Of a DNA stretch of 64,000 nucleotides, positions 35,274 to 43,634 are shown piece after piece. Location: positions 1 to 64,000 of the forward strand of contig WBUR01000016.1 of the NCBI GenBank assembly GCA_008933615.1. The letters run 5' to 3'. This DNA is from a bacterium. Its GTDB lineage: Bacteria; CLD3; SB21. Under the pieces are notes generated by a model. The model was not told the DNA's origin, did no database searches, and was given only the letters and a program-made list of their open reading frames with translations. Position 1 is the first letter of the stretch. Each line of letters starts with the position of its first letter. A program made the translations under genes and the position numbers.

Positions 35274-35606
35274 ATGTTCACATTTAATGCCAAAACAAAA
35301 AAAGCAGTGTTTCAATTAGAGTTACCAGAAGCACATTCGGTCAGCCTTTTAGGTGATTTTAATGAGTGGGATCATACGAAAAACGCCATGAAAAAAAGCA
35401 AAAATGGGATTTGGAAGGCAGAGATCAAACTTGCGCCCGGGGAATACCAGTTTTTGTATTTTGCAGATGAAAGCAAATGGCTAACGGATGATCAATGCCC
35501 CCGTACAACAAGCGAGGTAGGAACGGAAAATTCAATTGCGCTCATCGAAGAAACAAAGCCTGTTAGAACAGCAGCTAAGAAAGTTCGCGCTACGAAAAAG
35601 AAATAG
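35274..35606 (+). CDS. Stand-alone CBM48/AMPK-type glycogen-binding domain protein
   Basis: 110 aa. Residues 5-80 match the isoamylase N-terminal/AMPK-beta glycogen-binding fold: FQLELPEAHSVSLLGDFNEWD, NGIWKAEIKLAPGEYQFLYFAD, and DDQCPRTTSEVGTENS. A basic tail (AAKKVRATKKK) follows. No catalytic domain is attached. A strong AAAGGAGGG ribosome site implies high translation. Probably binds alpha-glucan or serves as an adaptor; no glycogen genes are in the window. Confidence 0.85.
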   Translation: MFTFNAKTKKAVFQLELPEAHSVSLLGDFNEWDHTKNAMKKSKNGIWKAEIKLAPGEYQFLYFADESKWLTDDQCPRTTSEVGTENSIALIEETKPVRTAAKKVRATKKK

Positions 35607-35607
35607 T

Positions 35608-35895
35608 TTATTGATTAACGTACTGCCGGAAGGTCTTCCTGAAATTTTCTGGTGTGGGCAGTTGTGTGATAGGAGACCTCGTGCTGAGTTTGGATATGGA
35701 TTTGGCTCCTTCGGCGTCAATTGCGTAACGGTTTCCCGATTTGAACGCCTTCTTTCTGTTGACTAGTCTTTCAAGTTCGTTCTTCAAAATATCCAGATTA
35801 CGATCTGTTTCTGAGATACCGATTCGTTTAGCGATGATGTTTAAAGAAGCCGGTGCGTAATTTAGACCGTATTTTAGTATCATATATTCAATCAA
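35608..35895 (-). CDS. Small protein, possible winged-helix
   Basis: 95 aa, convergent with and only 1 bp from the CBM48 gene. ASLNIIAKRIGISETDRNLDILKNELERLVNRKKAFKSGN looks like a helix-turn-helix followed by a wing (NRYAIDAEGAK), as in small transcription regulators, but I cannot assign a family. Basic, no signal peptide. Start codon support is weak. Confidence 0.5.
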   Translation of the reverse strand: MIEYMILKYGLNYAPASLNIIAKRIGISETDRNLDILKNELERLVNRKKAFKSGNRYAIDAEGAKSISKLSTRSPITQLPTPENFRKTFRQYVNQ

Positions 35896-35970
35896 GGTAT
35901 TGCCCTCATTTCGTTGTTTGTTTATAAGTAAATAACGTGGATCAAATTACCTGAGTAAAAACGCGAGTAC

Positions 35971-37077
35971 TTAAAAATAAAAAGTATGGTATACGGTTTG
36001 ATCTCCTAATTTTGGGTCTATTTCAGCAAACCGAACGGTCTTAATTTGGAGCATGACCCTGTCCGCCAGGTCTTCACTAAAACTATTATATGTTACCTTA
36101 ACATCTTTGACCATGCCTCTGGATGAAATCTGAAATTTCATTGAGATCCGGCCGTTCTTTTTCTGGCTGTTTTTCTTATAAATATTAAAGCAATTGTATA
36201 TGCGATGGTCATTTTGTGCAATAATGCGTTGAACATCTCCGATTGGCCTGAGTTCGCCGCTATATCTGCTCACACTGAGGCGGCTTTCTTTTGTGTTAAC
36301 GGCAACCGGAGCGTGCTGAATGATCCTTCGCTGTAAATCCACATACACAGTTTGAGAAGGCTTGGCTGCATTAGATATGTTTGTATTCATCGCGGCGGAA
36401 CTCGGTTTCACTTTAGTCGCGGCGACCATTTTTTTCTCATTTACGGCATCGTTGGATTTCATTACGTTTTGAGTCAAGTTAGCGAAATCCTCATCAGAAT
36501 ATTTTCTTACTGTCTTTAAAGCTCTTAGCAATTCCGAGCTGTTATCACCGTTATGAACGCTCTCAACATGATTTTTCGTATCGAGTTTCATAGCATTTAG
36601 CTCCATCACTTCCACGGAAGCAAGGTACGGCGGGTGAACTGCAATGGAGTAGGTGAGAACCGTATTGGCGACAATCGGTTCAACGGTTGTCTTAATGAAT
36701 CTTACAGGCTTTAGGATTGCCCAGTTTAGTGCAAATCCGGCATACTTTGCAGCATTTTCAAAATGCCTTTTGATCACATCTTTGATCTTTTCGTGAATGT
36801 TTTTTTCCAGTTCAATACTTAGGTTTAACCGCTCTTCGGCAAGTGCATAATTGAACTTCGCAGATAAGAGAACCTGAATATTTTCCCGCAATTCGAGTTT
36901 TTCTTCAAAAGTATTACATTGTTCTAAAAAATGATCCACCATAGGCTCGATCTTCAGTGGATCAAGTTTTTTCACGATTCCATTAGTGGACTGTTCATCC
37001 ATTTCGCGAACAAACTCAGAAAAGAGTTTTTCGGGCTTATCGAATGCAGGTATTTTCTTTCCCTGATTGTTACTCAT
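35971..37077 (-). CDS. AgmX/PglI-type C-terminal domain protein, possible sigma-factor partner
   Basis: 368 aa. The C-terminal about 85 residues (ISMKFQISSRGMVKDVKVTY, ending HTFYF) match the AgmX/PglI C-terminal domain, a TonB-C-like fold common in FCB and delta-proteobacterial gliding or secretion proteins. The N-terminal third is helical (EEKLELRENIQVLLSAKF), with one weak hydrophobic stretch (about 118-150). AAAGGA ribosome site. It follows an ECF sigma gene by 35 bp, the place where an anti-sigma factor usually sits; I infer a possible regulatory partner but see no zinc-binding anti-sigma motif. Confidence 0.7.
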   Translation of the reverse strand: MSNNQGKKIPAFDKPEKLFSEFVREMDEQSTNGIVKKLDPLKIEPMVDHFLEQCNTFEEKLELRENIQVLLSAKFNYALAEERLNLSIELEKNIHEKIKDVIKRHFENAAKYAGFALNWAILKPVRFIKTTVEPIVANTVLTYSIAVHPPYLASVEVMELNAMKLDTKNHVESVHNGDNSSELLRALKTVRKYSDEDFANLTQNVMKSNDAVNEKKMVAATKVKPSSAAMNTNISNAAKPSQTVYVDLQRRIIQHAPVAVNTKESRLSVSRYSGELRPIGDVQRIIAQNDHRIYNCFNIYKKNSQKKNGRISMKFQISSRGMVKDVKVTYNSFSEDLADRVMLQIKTVRFAEIDPKLGDQTVYHTFYF

Positions 37078-37112
37078 CGTGTGAGTCCTTTTTAACTTTG
37101 CCAGTGAGACAT

Positions 37113-37868
37113 CTATTTGACCGAGACCCGAATATTCAAGTTCTTTATCTGAGACAAGGTGGTTGAATTCAAGTATTCCGGGTATCGTTTATTCAGAAAT
37201 TTCTTAAAACTCTTTATCGTCCGATTTAGCCGGGCTCTTACGGCGTCCTGAGTATTGCCAACTAAATTAGCTATGTTTTTTGTATGCAAGTTCTGTAAAT
37301 ACAGCAAAAAAACTTCTCTGTCTTCTTTCGTCTTAAGGGATTGTACAAAAACTATCACGATTCGTTCAAATTCTTTTAGCTCAAATTCAATATCCGGTTC
37401 CCTGCAATCTGAACTAAGAGAATAGGATTCAGCTGTATCGTCAAAGCCAAGAGTTTTGCCGTTATACTTTTGGGTTTCACGGACATAACGGACGAAATGC
37501 TTGTTGGTGATATTATAAATCCAGGTTGAAACTTCGAACTTAGGGTTGTACTCTTTTAGATTTTCGATAACATCGCAAAACGTATTTTGAATTATGTCTT
37601 CGATAATATACTTTTCTTGCTCTTCACCGGCGTATCTATTTTTATTAAGTTTATATTTTACATATAAATAAAGTCTTTTTTTATAACGATTCCATAACTC
37701 CACTATTGATTTTTCGGCCAGTGTTTTATCGCTCAAAGCAAAACGAACCAGTTCCCTCTCCGATGTTGCGCTCAATACGGTCATATGGGAAACCGAAGAT
37801 CTGGAATGCGAATCAGGATGCTTAATCAATGACCTATGTTCGCTATTCTTTGTTTTTGTAATAGCCAT
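37113..37868 (-). CDS. ECF-type RNA polymerase sigma factor
   Basis: 251 aa from ATG 37868 (the TTG at 37877 is also in frame; ATG 37784 is possible). No ribosome site is visible for any of these. Sigma region 2: IVELWNRYKKRLYLYVKYKL, DIIQNTFCDVIENLKEY, STWIYNITNKHFVRYVRE. Sigma region 4: EVFLLYLQNLHTKNIANLVGN followed by the recognition helix. A charged linker of about 60 residues separates them. Downstream gene may be its partner. Divergent from the quinone oxidoreductase gene across a 240-bp AT-rich region. Confidence 0.85.
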   Translation of the reverse strand: MAITKTKNSEHRSLIKHPDSHSRSSVSHMTVLSATSERELVRFALSDKTLAEKSIVELWNRYKKRLYLYVKYKLNKNRYAGEEQEKYIIEDIIQNTFCDVIENLKEYNPKFEVSTWIYNITNKHFVRYVRETQKYNGKTLGFDDTAESYSLSSDCREPDIEFELKEFERIVIVFVQSLKTKEDREVFLLYLQNLHTKNIANLVGNTQDAVRARLNRTIKSFKKFLNKRYPEYLNSTTLSQIKNLNIRVSVK

Positions 37869-38107
37869 ACAATGCAATGCAAAAAATTTGAGTTATTTAT
37901 CGTATATGGAATGGGCAGAAACTCATGAAATCTACAAAATAATACATTGGGTCGCTGTGACGTATATCACATACTGAAGTGAATTTTTACATAAAAAATA
38001 ACAGAAATGCGATTGATAACAAAATTTACAAATATTCAGGTTTGAGTCAACAAAAAAACCTTTAAAAAAGACGGCGGTTTCCTTAAATTCAAAAAAGGAA
38101 TAAACAG

Positions 38108-39088
38108 TTGAGAGCAATAATAATTAAAGATGCCGGCAAAAGCAGCAGTTTGGAATGGACAGAAGTTCCGATGGTTAGACGCAAAGCCGGTGAAGTTATC
38201 GTAAAGGTACGTTCAACGGCTGTCAATCGGGCCGATCTGCTGCAACGTCGCGGTTTGTACCCGTCGCCGGATGGTGAATCAGAGATAATAGGACTTGAAT
38301 GCGCTGGTGAAATTGTGGAAACCGGACCGGAAGTGACGAATTGCAAAGTTGGAGACCGGGTGTGCGCATTGCTTGCAGGAGGCGGGTATGCGGACTACAT
38401 TAACATTCATCAGGATATGATTCTGCCGATTCCAACCAATCTGTCGTTTGATGAGGCTGCGGCTATTCCGGAGGCCTTTTATACTGCGTATTTGAATTTG
38501 TTCGATCTGGGCGAACTCAAGCCAGGTGAAACGTGTTTGATCTATTCCGGTGGAAGTGGTGTTGGAACTGCCGCGATTCAAATTGCAAAATTTGCCAAAG
38601 CCACTGTTCTTACAACAGCAGGAAGCCCTGAAAAAATGAGAAGGTGTATAGAACTTGGCGCAGATCATGTTTTTGATTATAAAGAAGATCAATTAATAAG
38701 CAAAATCAAACAGTTGACCAAAGTCACCGGTGTCGATCTCATTTTGGACACTGTCGGTGCGAAATATTCTGCAAATAACATCGATTTATTGGGGTATCGT
38801 GGGCGCTTGATCTTAATTGGGCTTTTGAGTGGTTCAGTAGCAGCAGTAGATTTGAGTCAAGTATTGAAGAAGAATATTCTGATACGGGGCAGTACTTTAC
38901 GTAACCGGCCGATTCGGGAAAAAATTATATTAACTCAACAAATAAAATCCTTTGTTTTGCCTCTATTCGAAGATGGAGTTTTAAAACCGGTAATTGATTC
39001 CGTTTATCCGATTCAGCAGATCGAAGATGCGCATCAGCGTATGTTGGGAAATAAGAATTTCGGCAAGATCGTTATTTCCGTGGGTTAG
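38108..39088 (+). CDS. PIG3-type NAD(P)H quinone oxidoreductase
   Basis: 326 aa zinc-free MDR enzyme of the QOR/PIG3 type. TTG start at 38108, supported by AAAGGAA about 8 nt upstream. Signatures: VNRADLLQRRGLYPSPDGES, GLECAGEIVETGPEV, and the Rossmann loop IYSGGSGVGTAAIQIAKFAKATV. Paralogue of 2533-3510 but clearly distinct. Probably reduces quinones or reactive carbonyls with NADPH. Stands alone. Confidence 0.88.
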   Translation: MRAIIIKDAGKSSSLEWTEVPMVRRKAGEVIVKVRSTAVNRADLLQRRGLYPSPDGESEIIGLECAGEIVETGPEVTNCKVGDRVCALLAGGGYADYINIHQDMILPIPTNLSFDEAAAIPEAFYTAYLNLFDLGELKPGETCLIYSGGSGVGTAAIQIAKFAKATVLTTAGSPEKMRRCIELGADHVFDYKEDQLISKIKQLTKVTGVDLILDTVGAKYSANNIDLLGYRGRLILIGLLSGSVAAVDLSQVLKKNILIRGSTLRNRPIREKIILTQQIKSFVLPLFEDGVLKPVIDSVYPIQQIEDAHQRMLGNKNFGKIVISVG

Positions 39089-39236
39089 TTAAAATAACCG
39101 GATTACGATTTCTTACCCTAGGCTTGCCGGTACGAAGCCTTAGGTAAATTGGTTTACTGAGAAATTTTATCTAATTCGGACAGATATTCCAAGATTTATT
39201 GTTATATTGCAGTTATTGTTAATTCAATTTTGTAAG

Positions 39237-40064
39237 ATGTTTCGAAAAAACAAAACATTGCCGGTCGTTATTTTTACTGATTTAGACGGGACATTGCTTA
39301 ATTATTATGACTATTCCTATCGTGATGCACTGCCCATCATAGCGCGTATTCGCGAGCAATCAATCCCGCTCATTATTTGTACCAGTAAAACCCGACACGA
39401 AGTTCTTGACTTTCGAAAAGAATTAAACATAGAGGATCCGTTTATCACTGAAAACGGCGGCGGTATTTTTTTTCAAAAAAACCATGAGCATGAGGTTTTC
39501 AACGAGAGTGATTACTATGAGGGTTATCGGCTGATACGGTTGGGTAAATATTATTCGGAAATCCGCGCGTTTTTTATAGAGCTAAAAAAAAGTTTTGCTA
39601 TCACCGGTTTCGGCGATATGGGCGTAAGCGCCATTCAAAATTTGACCGGTTTGTCAATGGATCAGGCGACCAAAGCGAAACGTAGAGAGTTTACCGAACC
39701 GTTTATTTTTGAGTCCGAACAAGACGTTTTTCTTGTAGATCAAATGGCTAGGCAAAAAGGATTTAAAGTCGTTCAAGGAGGGCGATTTTATCACTTGATC
39801 GGTTCTGAACAGGATAAAAGTGTAGCAGTCGAGCGCGTCATTCAGATCTACGAAAATATGTTTCAGTCAAAGATTATATCAATCGGCGCGGGCGACAGCA
39901 TGAATGACTACGGCATGCTGAAGGTCGTTCAATATCCGGTATTCATTCCGCATCCGGATGGAAAATTTGAATCGATGGATATTCCCAATCTAATCAAAGC
40001 GCCTTATGCCGGCAGCAAAGGTTGGAATGCGGCAATCGAAATGGTTTTAAACTCGATAAAATAA
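39237..40064 (+). CDS. Mannosyl-/glucosyl-3-phosphoglycerate phosphatase (HAD, MpgP/GpgP type)
   Basis: 275 aa from ATG 39237 (an in-frame TTG lies 30 bp upstream). HAD-IIB phosphatase: DLDGTLLNYYDYSYRDALPI with the nucleophile Asp, ICTSKTR, ENGGGIFF, and GAGDSMNDYGML. The cap sequence GFGDMGVSAIQNLTGLSMDQA and FIPHPDGKFES are typical of mannosyl-3-phosphoglycerate phosphatases, which yield mannosyl- or glucosylglycerate. Context supports that: glycerate kinase follows and a GpgS-like glycosyltransferase lies at 43635. The sugar is not determinable from sequence. Start unsupported by a ribosome site. Confidence 0.82.
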   Translation: MFRKNKTLPVVIFTDLDGTLLNYYDYSYRDALPIIARIREQSIPLIICTSKTRHEVLDFRKELNIEDPFITENGGGIFFQKNHEHEVFNESDYYEGYRLIRLGKYYSEIRAFFIELKKSFAITGFGDMGVSAIQNLTGLSMDQATKAKRREFTEPFIFESEQDVFLVDQMARQKGFKVVQGGRFYHLIGSEQDKSVAVERVIQIYENMFQSKIISIGAGDSMNDYGMLKVVQYPVFIPHPDGKFESMDIPNLIKAPYAGSKGWNAAIEMVLNSIK

Positions 40065-40104
40065 GACAGACTGTACATGAATACTAAAAACATAAAATAA
40101 TCAG

Positions 40105-41412
40105 ATGAATTATAAAAACACAGCCAGAGAGATATTTACCGCAGCTTTTCAATCAGTATTACCCGCACAACTCATTAATGAATCCGTTCGTTTTGATGGA
40201 CAATCACTGCGCATTCAAGAGCATGAATATCTGATACCGGCGCAAAGCCGTATTTTTATATTTGGTAGCGGTAAAGCGTCCGTAGCCATGGCCAATGTGC
40301 TTTATCAAATTCTGAGCGATCGCATTACCGGCGGAATGATGTTAGCCAGTGATCCCGGGCGGGACATTGGACCCATCCGTGTTTTAGAAAGCTCACACCC
40401 TGTTCCGACACAAAAAACACTAGACGCGACCAATCAATTGATAGCCGCAATGTCCGATTTGAGTGACAAGGATTTTTTTATTTATTTATTATCCGGTGGA
40501 AGCTCGGCAATTGTTGAAAAGCCAATTTCCCCGATTACTTTAGACGATTTTCAACATACAACATCTTTACTACTGCGTTCAGGTGCGCCTATTGACGAAA
40601 TGAACATTGTTCGCAAACATCTGTCCATGGTTAAAGGCGGCCGACTAGTGCAATTATCGAGCGGTACTGGGCTGGTACTCGTTTTATCGGACGTAATCGG
40701 AGATGACCTATCTACTATCGGTTCGGCGCTTTTGTATAAGGATGATTCAACGTATCAGGATACTGTTACAATTTTAAATAAATATGATCTGATGCAAAAG
40801 GTTCCGGCCAATGTACTGGCGGTGATCGATCAAGGACTTGCCCGACAAATTCCTGAAACACCTAAAACAACTCATTCCAACATTATTCATCATATCATAG
40901 GCAATAATTATACCGCTTTAATTCGTGCGCAGGAGAAGGCGAATCAATTAGGTTTACCTGCGCATATTATGACTTCCCGGTTAGACGGCGAGGCGCGCGA
41001 AGCCGCTAAAGCAATCACAGCAATAGGAAAAGAAATTCACATATCCGGGAATCCGTTTTCTCCTCCGGTCTGCCTTATATTTGGCGGGGAAACAACCGTG
41101 ACAGTGCGTGGAAAAGGAAAAGGCGGCCGCAATCAAGAATTATGCTTATCCGCTTTGAATGAATTTCGTTCTATGGCATTTCTCACTATTTTAAGCGCTG
41201 GTACGGACGGTATCGACGGCCAATGCGATGCAGCGGGAACAGCAGCCGATTGCGAGACATTTTGGAAAGCGCAAGAACTTCAACTCAATATCGACGAGTA
41301 TTTGGCCGCCAATGATTCGTACAATTTTTTCAAGAAAACAAATGATCTAATTATGACCGGACCTACGGGAACGAATGTGGGAGATATAACACTGATGATC
41401 ATTCATGAGTAG
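40105..41412 (+). CDS. Glycerate 2-kinase (DUF4147/MOFRL family)
   Basis: 435 aa. N-terminal DUF4147: FIFGSGKASVAMANVL, LSGGSSAIVEKP, MNIVRKHLSMVKGGRL. C-terminal MOFRL: IFGGETTVTVRGKGKGGRNQ and SAGTDGIDGQCDAAGTAAD. The enzyme phosphorylates glycerate to 2-phosphoglycerate. Following the sugar-phosphoglycerate phosphatase by 40 bp, it could recycle glycerate released from a glycerate-based solute (inference). Convergent with the MscS-type gene. Confidence 0.88.
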   Translation: MNYKNTAREIFTAAFQSVLPAQLINESVRFDGQSLRIQEHEYLIPAQSRIFIFGSGKASVAMANVLYQILSDRITGGMMLASDPGRDIGPIRVLESSHPVPTQKTLDATNQLIAAMSDLSDKDFFIYLLSGGSSAIVEKPISPITLDDFQHTTSLLLRSGAPIDEMNIVRKHLSMVKGGRLVQLSSGTGLVLVLSDVIGDDLSTIGSALLYKDDSTYQDTVTILNKYDLMQKVPANVLAVIDQGLARQIPETPKTTHSNIIHHIIGNNYTALIRAQEKANQLGLPAHIMTSRLDGEAREAAKAITAIGKEIHISGNPFSPPVCLIFGGETTVTVRGKGKGGRNQELCLSALNEFRSMAFLTILSAGTDGIDGQCDAAGTAADCETFWKAQELQLNIDEYLAANDSYNFFKKTNDLIMTGPTGTNVGDITLMIIHE

Positions 41413-41478
41413 ATTAGCCAGAACCCGCGCTATCTTGTTAGTATTAATAAGGCGTTGAACCGCGTTCTTTATCGGCGA

Positions 41479-42168
41479 TCATAAATAATCGATTTCGTCT
41501 TTTTCGCCGTTGAGTCTTTTTTCCATGAATCCTTTTGCGAGATCCTTACCCCCCAACCCGAATGATATAGCCAAAGCCAGCACCACTCCACCAAATGTAA
41601 TTGCGAATGTTACCAAAACCGTATCTTTTCCAATTCCCAGTTGTTCGAGTGCAACAGACAACGCAAAGAAAAATATCGCATACTTGGCGAAGCGGCTAAT
41701 AATACCGGCCGTTTTTATTCCGGCATTGACACATGTGATTAACACGGCTCGTCCTATAAAATTACCAAGTAAATAACCGAAAAGCATTATCAATAAGGCC
41801 GTAAAGATATACGGAAGGTACAGAACCAAACGTTCTACTAATAATTGCACTGGCTTAAGTTTCATCGCCTGGAGAGAAATCAAAGTGAACAAAACGAACA
41901 AAGTCCAGCCGAAAATCTTTCCGATAATGCCCGATAAGGTATCTTTAATGCCTCCTTTAAGAAGCGCTTCGGGGATATTCAATTTCTGGGACACCCGATC
42001 TAATTTGCTAAACCTCAGAATTCTAGACAATAGTTTCGATAACAGGACGCTGAGAATAATCCCTAATATAAAAATAATGAAAGCGGACGTCAGTGTCGGT
42101 AAATACAGCAGAAAATTATTAAAATAAACCTCTATAGGTTCTATGATTAAATCATTCAACCAATCCAT
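41479..42168 (-). CDS. MscS-type transmembrane-helix membrane protein
   Basis: 229 aa with four to five hydrophobic helices (about 18-42, 72-98, 106-130, 146-162, 178-200). Repeated glycine-rich TM segments resemble the conserved TM helix found in MscS-like and CmpX-type channels (PF05552-like): AFIIFILGIILSVLLSKLL, LLIMLFGYLLGNFIGRAVL, ITFGGVVLALAISFGLGGKD. The MscS beta domain is missing, so a full mechanosensitive channel cannot be claimed. Eighteen bp downstream of a glycosyltransferase gene, the same transcript, consistent with osmotic function. Confidence 0.78.
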   Translation of the reverse strand: MDWLNDLIIEPIEVYFNNFLLYLPTLTSAFIIFILGIILSVLLSKLLSRILRFSKLDRVSQKLNIPEALLKGGIKDTLSGIIGKIFGWTLFVLFTLISLQAMKLKPVQLLVERLVLYLPYIFTALLIMLFGYLLGNFIGRAVLITCVNAGIKTAGIISRFAKYAIFFFALSVALEQLGIGKDTVLVTFAITFGGVVLALAISFGLGGKDLAKGFMEKRLNGEKDEIDYL

Positions 42169-42186
42169 CTCGCACCTCCGATTAGG

Positions 42187-43446
42187 TTATGACCAGTGGT
42201 CGATAATATTTAATTTTTCTTTTTCAAAAGCCAAACAAAGTTGTTCCAATCGCTGTTCAACTTCATCGGCATTGCTATCCCAGACTTCCATGATAAATGA
42301 AGCCGTCCTGCCCAGGTATAAGGGTGTTAACGACTTCAATAAGTGCTCACGATGAATCACTTTGTTCTTAAATGCTAAGGCGAAGTTGAACACTATTTTT
42401 ACCCAGACTTCATCTGAAAAATGAAAATCATTCTTCGATGCATGTTGCAGGCGGCTTAGAGTTGCTAATATATCATCCGGTAGAAACATTTCCCAAATTG
42501 GTCTGAGGTCTTTGACGCCCATGTTATATTTTTCGATCAGTCGGTCAACATTCACAGCGATTGGCTCAAGCCCGACGGCATATTGAAATCCGAAAGTCGG
42601 CACCGGTTTTGATTCGGTAACATTATGCCAAACCGGTATGTACTGCGCCATCAATTCAAACGTTGAATCAACTACTTGGAATAACATATTGCTCAGATCG
42701 ACGCCGGGATCCTTGGCATCATGTATTTTGGCTCCCAAAAAGGATTGACATACTTTGAAGGAATTGGCGATCGCCGTGGTAGTCATCCAGATATCGATTC
42801 CAAACCGAGCTACGTCGCTTTCCCATACATCCTGTTTTAGAAAAAATTTTGCTAAGGAGCCTGAAAAACCAAATTCGCCGCCGATGGGCTGGCGAATCCG
42901 CTGTCCGTACAAAGCGCGTGTTAACGGATATACGATGCCGTTGGTAATCGTGCCGTCAAATTTATGGCGAAGATACATCGGCGCAACATAATCAAAATTT
43001 GACTCCAGTACCGGTTTTAACAATAACTCTATCCATTCAGGAGTAATGCTTCGCAAATCAGAATCGACCACGCAGCATGCTTTGACATTTAATCGTTTTG
43101 CCGTCTCAAATATGGTTCGGAATGCACTTCCTTTTCCAGGAATTCCGTGATAAGGTGTTGCAATTTTAAGAAAGGTTTTTGAAGAATGAGTGATTAAAAG
43201 CGTATCTGAGCTTTCGATGGTTGTATTTCTAACAACATCCATCGTCTGATCATTTGATCCTCCGTCGGAATTTAGCAGTACCGCTTTATAGTTCGGGAAA
43301 TACTTTGCCAACCCGGCCTGCGTGGCGCGTGCAACATGCCCAATCGTTCCCGCGTTGTTGTAACTCGGAATGCCGACTAATATATCTGCAGAACCGATTC
43401 TCTCAACCTGCTCAACCAATGCCTTTTCTAATGAAATTTCTTTCAT
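42187..43446 (-). CDS. GT78/GT81-like glycosyltransferase (mannosylglycerate-synthase-like)
   Basis: 419 aa GT-A fold enzyme. ILVGIPSYNNAGTIGHV nucleotide-sugar region, GIPGKGSAFR (103-106 PGKG), metal motif VVDSDLRSITPEWI (D128-x-D130), and QPIGGEFGF...RFGIDIW, which parallels the acceptor and active-site regions of mannosylglycerate synthase (GT78) and glucosyl-3-phosphoglycerate synthase (GT81). The C-terminal helical domain (about 290-419) is of the length expected for that group. Divergent from the GT81-like gene at 43635. Might add the second sugar of mannosylglucosylglycerate or act on another acceptor; unproven. Confidence 0.72.
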   Translation of the reverse strand: MKEISLEKALVEQVERIGSADILVGIPSYNNAGTIGHVARATQAGLAKYFPNYKAVLLNSDGGSNDQTMDVVRNTTIESSDTLLITHSSKTFLKIATPYHGIPGKGSAFRTIFETAKRLNVKACCVVDSDLRSITPEWIELLLKPVLESNFDYVAPMYLRHKFDGTITNGIVYPLTRALYGQRIRQPIGGEFGFSGSLAKFFLKQDVWESDVARFGIDIWMTTTAIANSFKVCQSFLGAKIHDAKDPGVDLSNMLFQVVDSTFELMAQYIPVWHNVTESKPVPTFGFQYAVGLEPIAVNVDRLIEKYNMGVKDLRPIWEMFLPDDILATLSRLQHASKNDFHFSDEVWVKIVFNFALAFKNKVIHREHLLKSLTPLYLGRTASFIMEVWDSNADEVEQRLEQLCLAFEKEKLNIIDHWS

Positions 43447-43547
43447 AACTTATCTGTTTTAAACAAAAAAATCAGTTTGTCAATAGTATTTGTAGATGAA
43501 AATAATCATTTGAATGACCTCGATAAATTTACTCAAAATTAAAACGC

Positions 43548-43565
43548 ATTGCAATGTATTGCAAT
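43548..43565. promoter_or_regulatory. Tandem ATTGCAAT palindrome, candidate operator
   Basis: Two copies of the self-complementary octamer ATTGCAAT (43548-43555, 43558-43565), 10 bp apart, i.e. on one face of the helix. Located in the 188-bp divergent intergenic region, about 70 bp from the right-hand gene and 100 bp from the left-hand one. Could serve both glycosyltransferase promoters. Confidence 0.4.
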
Positions 43566-43634
43566 AATTATCTTAATTATTTAACTTAACAGTGCAAATC
43601 GAATTCAAGTATTCAAGAAAATAAGTAATACAAT

